Part shown: positions 29,480 to 33,894 of the stretch, one piece after another
Numbering within the stretch: the stretch's first letter is position 1
Layout of the letters: every line of letters starts with the position of its first letter
From: a virus
Length of the DNA stretch: 33,894 bases
IMG/VR virus record: IMGVR_UViG_3300010885_002037
Span: 1 to 33,894 of that record
Reading direction: 5' to 3' (one strand)
Made by a program: the position numbers and the translations under genes
Notes under the pieces: model-generated
Databases searched by the model: none
Told to the model about the DNA's origin: nothing
What the model saw: only the letters and a program-made list of their open reading frames with translations

Positions 29480-30363
29480 ACGCACAATATAAGTTAGCTT
29501 ACGATCACCTCCACGCAGGACGATACGAACAAGGCTTTCGCCTTTTTGAATATCGCTGGCATCCTGAGATCATTGACCAACAAGCTAACGGTGTTGGCCC
29601 ATCCTTAAAAACCCCTGTTTGGCGTGGTGAAAGCTTGCTTGGCAAGTCTATCGCTGTGCAAATGGAGCAAGGATTTGGGGACATCATCATGTTTGCTCGA
29701 TTCCTGCCAGCTTTAAAAGCTATGGGTGCGGCAAAGGTTGTAGTTCTCCAAGAATCGTCCTTACACCACCTTTTAGGGCAATTAGAGTGCGTTGACGTGT
29801 TTACCAACGAGATCGGCACTGGGGACGCAGAAGCCTGTGATTATTGGATTGGCTCAATGTCTTTGCCTTATTACCTATCTATGGCACATCCTGCCGTAAA
29901 AGCCTTATTCCCCGTCACAACCAGCAAAATTGTGGGTTCTGAGGGCTATCTTCACGCCCAACCGTCCAATATTCCTGCCAAAATCGGGGTAAATTGGGAA
30001 GCTTCCAAGCAAGTCTTGTATTACATCAAGTCTATGGATATGCGTGAGATGGAAAAGCTGACAGGATCGGACTGTTATAGCCTAAATCCCAAGACTGAGG
30101 GCTTATTTCACCCATTACCCAATGATGGCTGGCAAAAGGACTGGATCAAAACAGCCGCCCATATAAAGGCTTGTAAGGGGGTTGTGACCGTAGATACTGG
30201 AACAGCCCACCTAGCAGGGGCACTTGGCGTTAAAACCATCGTATTGCTGCCTAAAGAAGAGTTTGTTTGCTGGCGTTGGAAGCACGGACGTTGGTATGAC
30301 AGCGTTATTGCCCTGCGCCCCGATGAATATCACAAAGTACCCGAACTGATAAGGAGAATGTAA
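29464..30363 (+). CDS. GT9-like glycosyltransferase, start codon unclear
   Basis: The frame is open from 29455 to the TAA at 30361-30363. The product has a TPR-type lead-in, AYDHLHAGRYEQGFRLFEYRW, then VQMEQGFGDIIMFARFLPALK. Near the end lies GVVTVDTGTAHLAGALGVKT, the donor-binding signature of heptosyltransferase-type (GT9) enzymes. It may glycosylate virion or host molecules. No ATG, GTG or TTG lies before the conserved start. ATT at 29464 has GAGG 7 bases upstream. A normal ATG at 29451 with its own AGGA is in another frame; removing one C in GGCCGC would join it. I annotate from ATT (299 aa) and flag an indel or rare start. Confidence 0.65.
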   Translation: MTTTVDAQYKLAYDHLHAGRYEQGFRLFEYRWHPEIIDQQANGVGPSLKTPVWRGESLLGKSIAVQMEQGFGDIIMFARFLPALKAMGAAKVVVLQESSLHHLLGQLECVDVFTNEIGTGDAEACDYWIGSMSLPYYLSMAHPAVKALFPVTTSKIVGSEGYLHAQPSNIPAKIGVNWEASKQVLYYIKSMDMREMEKLTGSDCYSLNPKTEGLFHPLPNDGWQKDWIKTAAHIKACKGVVTVDTGTAHLAGALGVKTIVLLPKEEFVCWRWKHGRWYDSVIALRPDEYHKVPELIRRM

Positions 30364-30755
30364 TGGCTTTAGTCAAAGTCACCGTAACTTGCCCACATTG
30401 CAAGGTTGATCACGAAGAATACGACCCAACCCAATATGATGATAGGGAAAAGTACCTAGCTTATTGGAATATGCCATTTGAGGGTGAAGAAGCCGACAAA
30501 GCTTGGCGTCAAAAGCTGGAAATGACCCCAAGAGAGGCTCCTACGGTTATCCCTGATATTGAGGGGCATATATCTATGGCTGACGGCACTTGGGTCGGTA
30601 GTCGATCCGCTCACCGTGAGAACCTAAAGCGCAATAACTGCATAGAACTGGGTAATGATGTGCCAATGGAGCGCAAAAAGCACGAATTAAGCAGGGCAGA
30701 GAACGAATCCCGTAAACGTCAGATCGCTGAACTGGCTTACGAAAAATTAAGATAA
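30363..30755 (+). CDS. Small CxxC protein upstream of the scaffold, unknown function
   Basis: The 130-aa protein begins with a zinc-ribbon-like strand, VTVTCPHCKVDHEEYDP, with a single CPHC pair. The middle carries PTVIPDIEGHISMADGTWVGSRSAHRENLKRNNCIELGND (about 61-100), a segment I recognise from short proteins encoded beside capsid genes in many phages. The end is a basic helix. Its function is not known to me. A position just before the scaffold suggests a morphogenesis role. TAATG overlap joins it to the glycosyltransferase gene. Confidence 0.65.
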   Translation: MALVKVTVTCPHCKVDHEEYDPTQYDDREKYLAYWNMPFEGEEADKAWRQKLEMTPREAPTVIPDIEGHISMADGTWVGSRSAHRENLKRNNCIELGNDVPMERKKHELSRAENESRKRQIAELAYEKLR

Positions 30756-30765
30756 GGAGCTACAA

Positions 30766-31860
30766 ATGGCTGAAGAATTAGACCGTAGAGAGATGCTTGA
30801 AGCCGCATTGGAACAAGCTGAAGAAGGCACACTTGAAGCACCAATCGAAAAGGAGATAGAGGTAAATGACGATCCAATCCAAGCCGAAAACGCCAGCGAA
30901 GAAGGTAGCAACGAAAACCGTGACGAAAAAGGTCGCTTCAAAGGTAAGCAGGAAGAAGCCAGTAGCCAAGACCATACCAATCAAGAACCTGAATTGGTGG
31001 CAGAAAGCTCTGATGTTTCTGATGAGGAAATAAAGCGTCCAACCACATGGAAAAAGGAATATGTGGAGATTTGGAACAAGATGGAGAAGGGCGAACAGCT
31101 AAATAAGGATGACTTTGTCCGTTTTGCTGAATATGCCAACCAGCGTGAGGCTGAATACAAGCGTGGTGTTTCTGCCTATAAAGCAGAGGCTGACAATGCT
31201 CGTGTTTTGACTGAGGCTATTGGCCCGTTTGTGCCTGAACTGCAAGCGCAAGGTATTCACCCTGCCGCATGGATTAACAACTTAGGCAGAGCGCACCTTG
31301 TTTTATCCAAAGCACCCTATGAGCAGAAGCTACAAATGTTTCATAGACTCGCACAAGATTATGGAATACAATTAAATTCAGATAGCTTACAAATGCCTGA
31401 ACAGGCGTATGTAGACCCTTATCAACAGCAGTTAATGCAACAACTTCAAGCTACCCAGCAACAAGTTCAGCAACTGTCAGCGATTAGGGATCAAGAGGAA
31501 AATGCTCGGTTGACGTCAGAAATCAATCGGGTAAGTAGTGACAGAGAGCGGTTTCCGCACTTTGAGATGGTTCGGGAAGATATGGCTCAATTACTTGAGC
31601 GAGGTTTAGCCCAAGACCTAGAATCGGCTTATGCCAAAGCAGTGCGTATGAACGATGAAGCGTACAAGTTAGAGCAGGATAAACTCCTGAGATCAGCAAG
31701 TACCCAAGCATCTAAGGCACAGCAAGTAGCAAAAGCTAAAGCAACTGCTGTTAGTCCAAAGTCCGTTACTCCTAGCGGTCAGGTGTCTAAGACAGATGCA
31801 AAGGATAGACGCTCTTTATTGATGGCTTCTTTAGCCGATGTAGAGGGTGGTCGGGTTTAA
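30766..31860 (+). CDS. Capsid scaffolding protein
   Basis: The 364-aa protein is highly charged and helical. An acidic, disordered N-terminus (1-85) contains DEKGRFKGK, and RPTTWKKEYVEIWNKM follows near residue 90. A Gln-rich coiled coil spans about 215-250 (QQLMQQLQATQQQVQQL), and a basic tail contains RRSLLMASLADVEGGRV. This composition, and the position directly before the coat gene, are those of P22-type scaffolds that guide prohead assembly and then leave. No protease gene is seen nearby, so it probably exits intact. AAGGAG precedes the ATG. Confidence 0.8.
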   Translation: MAEELDRREMLEAALEQAEEGTLEAPIEKEIEVNDDPIQAENASEEGSNENRDEKGRFKGKQEEASSQDHTNQEPELVAESSDVSDEEIKRPTTWKKEYVEIWNKMEKGEQLNKDDFVRFAEYANQREAEYKRGVSAYKAEADNARVLTEAIGPFVPELQAQGIHPAAWINNLGRAHLVLSKAPYEQKLQMFHRLAQDYGIQLNSDSLQMPEQAYVDPYQQQLMQQLQATQQQVQQLSAIRDQEENARLTSEINRVSSDRERFPHFEMVREDMAQLLERGLAQDLESAYAKAVRMNDEAYKLEQDKLLRSASTQASKAQQVAKAKATAVSPKSVTPSGQVSKTDAKDRRSLLMASLADVEGGRV

Positions 31861-31881
31861 CTTAACTAAAAAGGAAATATC

Positions 31882-32865
31882 ATGGCATTCGCAAATAGCG
31901 CAATCACCGATATTATCGCTACCACCATTCAAAGTCGTAGCGGAGTATTGGCAGACAACTTAACACAAAACAATGCAATTCTTCAGCGTTTGAACTCTAA
32001 AGGTAACGTTCGTCCTTTCTCAGGCGGAAATGTAATTTTAGAGGAGATCATGTACAATGATCCAAACACTAATAATGCTAATTCGTACAGTGGCTACGAA
32101 GTTTTAAACATCACCCCTGACAGCCCAATCAGTGCGGCTCAGTTCAGCATTACTCAGTACGCTGACTCAGTAACAATGAGTGGTCTTGAGATGTTGCAAA
32201 ACAGTTCTAAAGAAGCAATCATCGACTTGTTAGATGGTCGTATGCAAGTTTCCGAAGCACGTTTGCTCAACCGTATCTCTGGTGACCTTTATGGTGACGG
32301 TACAGGTAACGGTGGTAAAAACATCACAGGTTTAGCCGCTGCAATCCCAACAGCAAACACAACTGGCACGTATGGAGGCATAAATCGAGCTAATTGGACG
32401 TTTTGGCAGAACCAATCTTCTACAGGTGCTGACTCTGCTGCATTGATTCAAGCTGCTATGACTACTGCCGCAATCAAATCTGTTCGTGGCACAGACAAAA
32501 CTGACTTGATCGTTGCTGGTAACACTTTGTATCAACGTTATGTTGCATCACTTCAAGCTATTCAGCGTATTGCTGGTGTTGAAGAAGGTGCTGCTGGCTT
32601 TGCTTCATTGAAGTTCTACGGTGGTGGTATGTCTGCTGACGTGGTATTGGGCGGTGGTTATGGCGCACAAGAAAATGCATTGTATATGTACTTCTTGAAC
32701 ACCAATTACATCTTCCTACGTCCACACAAAGAGCGTAATTTCGTTCCTATCGGTGGTGAGCGTCAATCCATAAATCAAGATGCGATTGTTAAGTTGTATG
32801 GTTGGGCCGGTAATTTAACTTGCTCAAACAGCTTCTTGCAGGGCGTGTTGACTGGTACAGCTTAA
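31882..32865 (+). CDS. Major capsid protein
   Basis: The 327-aa protein shows the helix start SAITDIIATTIQSRSGVLADNL, GGNVILEEIMYND as an extended-loop strand, SITQYADSVTMSGLEMLQNS, and AIIDLLDGRMQVSEARLLNRISGDLYGDG. It ends with LYMYFLNTNYIFLRPHKERNF and VKLYGWAGNLTCSNSFLQGVL. This arrangement fits HK97-fold coat proteins of environmental podoviruses. It is shorter than the P22 coat (430 aa) because no large inserted domain is evident. It lies after the scaffold, with AAAGGAA before the ATG. Confidence 0.87.
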   Translation: MAFANSAITDIIATTIQSRSGVLADNLTQNNAILQRLNSKGNVRPFSGGNVILEEIMYNDPNTNNANSYSGYEVLNITPDSPISAAQFSITQYADSVTMSGLEMLQNSSKEAIIDLLDGRMQVSEARLLNRISGDLYGDGTGNGGKNITGLAAAIPTANTTGTYGGINRANWTFWQNQSSTGADSAALIQAAMTTAAIKSVRGTDKTDLIVAGNTLYQRYVASLQAIQRIAGVEEGAAGFASLKFYGGGMSADVVLGGGYGAQENALYMYFLNTNYIFLRPHKERNFVPIGGERQSINQDAIVKLYGWAGNLTCSNSFLQGVLTGTA

Positions 32866-32893
32866 TCAACCGACTAACTAAAGGAAAACTATC

Positions 32894-33187
32894 ATGGCAT
32901 ATTCAGTAACTCCACTAAGTGGAATCGACTTGTACAACACCACTACTACTAACCCAAACTCTGCTAATACAGCAGTTCCAACTTTTGGCCCAACAGGTAC
33001 AGAAGTGTTTGGTTCAGATGGTAAACGTTATGTATTTGCACAAGCTGGCGTGGCTATTGCTGCCTCTACAGCAACCTGCATTGTTAACGCTTCAACATTC
33101 CAAGTAACATTGGGTGCTGGTTCATATATGGCTGGTGCTTCTATGGCATCAGGCGATTATGGCTGGTTCGGTGTAGCTAGCGTTTAA
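32894..33187 (+). CDS. Possible capsid decoration / small head protein
   Basis: The 97-aa protein is Thr/Ala/Gly-rich and beta-like, with GSDGKRYVFAQAGVAIAASTATCIV and SGDYGWFGV near its end. Short proteins of this composition right behind the coat gene often decorate the capsid, but no diagnostic motif is present. AAAGGAAAA precedes the ATG. A strong terminator follows 22 bases after the stop, so this is probably the last gene of the coat transcript. Confidence 0.6.
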   Translation: MAYSVTPLSGIDLYNTTTTNPNSANTAVPTFGPTGTEVFGSDGKRYVFAQAGVAIAASTATCIVNASTFQVTLGAGSYMAGASMASGDYGWFGVASV

Positions 33188-33209
33188 TAGCAAAATGTAG
33201 TAAAAACGA

Positions 33210-33238
33210 GGGGTTACCTTAACTGGTGACCCCTTTTT
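33210..33238 (+). terminator. Strong intrinsic terminator after the capsid genes
   Basis: GGGGTTACC (33210-33218) pairs with GGTGACCCC (33225-33233) with one G-T pair around a 6-base loop, followed by TTTTT. It is the clearest terminator in the late region. It would uncouple the very abundant coat transcript from the downstream gp4/gp10 genes or reduce read-through. Confidence 0.85.
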
Positions 33239-33272
33239 CTTTTAACAACCTAATACCTTAGGAGAATTAAAA

Positions 33273-33894
33273 ATGGCTTTACCATCAGATGAAAACAATG
33301 CAGACAGCCGTTTGCAAGTGCGCTTTTACAAGCGTCCCGTACAACAAGAGCAAGAAACCCTAGCCGCTGGCAGACCAATCTTTAAAGAGTTTGATTTTGT
33401 CCATATTTGCGTGGCTGGTGATTCTTTGACTGAAATAGACACTTATGCGCTGGCAAGCCATAAAGCACGATTCCCTATTCATTGGGCTAATTACATGAAT
33501 AGACAAGGCGCAGATGACCAAGAAGTGGTTGGAACACCTGTATCGGAATGGCCTATTGTGTCTAAATCCCAAGCAGAAGAACTACGAGCATTGAAGTTTC
33601 ACACCGTAGAAGCGATTGCTGGGGCTTCAGATCAACAACTGCAACGTATGGGTATGGCGGCAGGAATGTCACCGTATGCTTTTCGTGATAAGGCAAAGGC
33701 ATTTTTAAATCTAGCTACTAACGCTGCAGAAACTGATAAGCGTGAACAAGAAATTAACGCTTTGAAAGAAGAACTTGCCAATAAGGAGCTAGAAACTGCT
33801 AAAATGAAGGCAGAAACAGATGCGAAGCTGGCTCAAATGCAGGATCAAATGGCCGCTATACTTGCCGCTGTTGGTGAAAAGAAAACCCGTAAAC
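33273..33894 (+). CDS. Conserved post-capsid phage protein, 5' part (continues at 1-128)
   Basis: The gene begins after AGGAG and crosses the circular join. The whole product is 216 aa. The first part, DSRLQVRFYKRPVQQEQETLAAGRPIFKEFDFVHI followed by RFPIHWANYM and VVGTPVSEWPIVS, is a pattern I recognise from proteins just downstream of coat genes in many phages. Next comes a helix-hairpin-helix-like stretch, SQAEELRALKFHTVEAIAGAS, and then a Lys/Glu coiled coil to the end. No function is known; a head- or connector-related role is inferred from place. It is partial here only because of where the circle was opened. Confidence 0.8.
   Translation, partial: MALPSDENNADSRLQVRFYKRPVQQEQETLAAGRPIFKEFDFVHICVAGDSLTEIDTYALASHKARFPIHWANYMNRQGADDQEVVGTPVSEWPIVSKSQAEELRALKFHTVEAIAGASDQQLQRMGMAAGMSPYAFRDKAKAFLNLATNAAETDKREQEINALKEELANKELETAKMKAETDAKLAQMQDQMAAILAAVGEKKTRK
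33796..33894. repeat. Terminal direct repeat, right copy (circular join)
   Basis: Identical to bases 1-99. See the left copy. Counting it once gives the unique genome. Confidence 0.93.

Overview
This window is a complete, or nearly complete, genome of a tailed double-stranded DNA bacteriophage (Caudoviricetes). The first 99 bases recur exactly as the last 99 (1-99 = 33796-33894), and one gene reads through that join, so the sequence closes into a circle of 33,795 bp. The structural genes look like a P22-type podovirus set: portal, scaffold, coat, gp4-like and gp10-like tail/connector proteins and ejection-type internal proteins. There is no sheath, tape measure or phage RNA polymerase. A spanin-like protein and a GH19 endolysin point to a Gram-negative host. 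Gene style fits environmental, perhaps freshwater proteobacterial, phages, but the host cannot be named from the sequence.

Layout. 1-8850 (+): end of the post-capsid protein, connector and packaged-DNA-stabilization proteins, a GNAT acetyltransferase, internal or ejection-type proteins, and a short fibre-adaptor protein. 8857-10992 (+): lysis cassette with three small membrane proteins, a DUF7338-like membrane protein, a spanin-like protein and an endolysin. 10975-14507 (-): leftward early operon with an ssDNA-binding protein, a RecB/lambda-exonuclease-like nuclease, a PD-(D/E)XK-like protein and small unknowns, interrupted by a 386-bp non-coding gap (12522-12907). 14546-15285: control region with divergent promoters, a YdaS/Cro-like repressor, a strongly folded candidate non-coding RNA ending in an intrinsic terminator, and a second folded segment. 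15286-20375 (+): rightward early/accessory operon of small unknowns, a replication-organiser-like protein, a C5 cytosine methyltransferase with a second long reading frame inside it, a Ref-like HNH protein, a PP-loop/PAPS-reductase-like protein, a RusA resolvase, a 2OG-Fe(II) oxygenase and a Dps-like protein. 20416-33894 (+): a ParB-adenine methyltransferase fusion, the terminase subunits, portal, two fibre-like proteins, small unknowns, a GT9-like glycosyltransferase, scaffold, coat and a possible decoration protein. A strong terminator follows at 33210-33238, then the last gene crosses the join back to position 1.

How it works together. Many genes overlap by ATGA or TAATG, which indicates translational coupling in long operons. 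A dyad, TTAAG-N4-CTTA(A/T), lies between the -35 and -10 boxes of one leftward and one rightward early promoter and at the start of the repressor gene. That suggests one small regulon controlled by the 75-aa repressor. No integrase, DNA polymerase or helicase is seen, so replication must rely heavily on the host, and lysogeny, if it occurs, would not use a recognisable phage integrase.

Most interesting signals: (1) the pseudoknot-capable RNA at 14845-14962 with its own promoter; (2) a 213-codon frame nested in the cytosine methyltransferase gene and starting 4 nt after it; (3) the shared promoter-operator block; (4) a second possible pseudoknot RNA at about 15005-15054; (5) a glycosyltransferase gene with no normal start codon. 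All functional names come from motif reading, without database searches.
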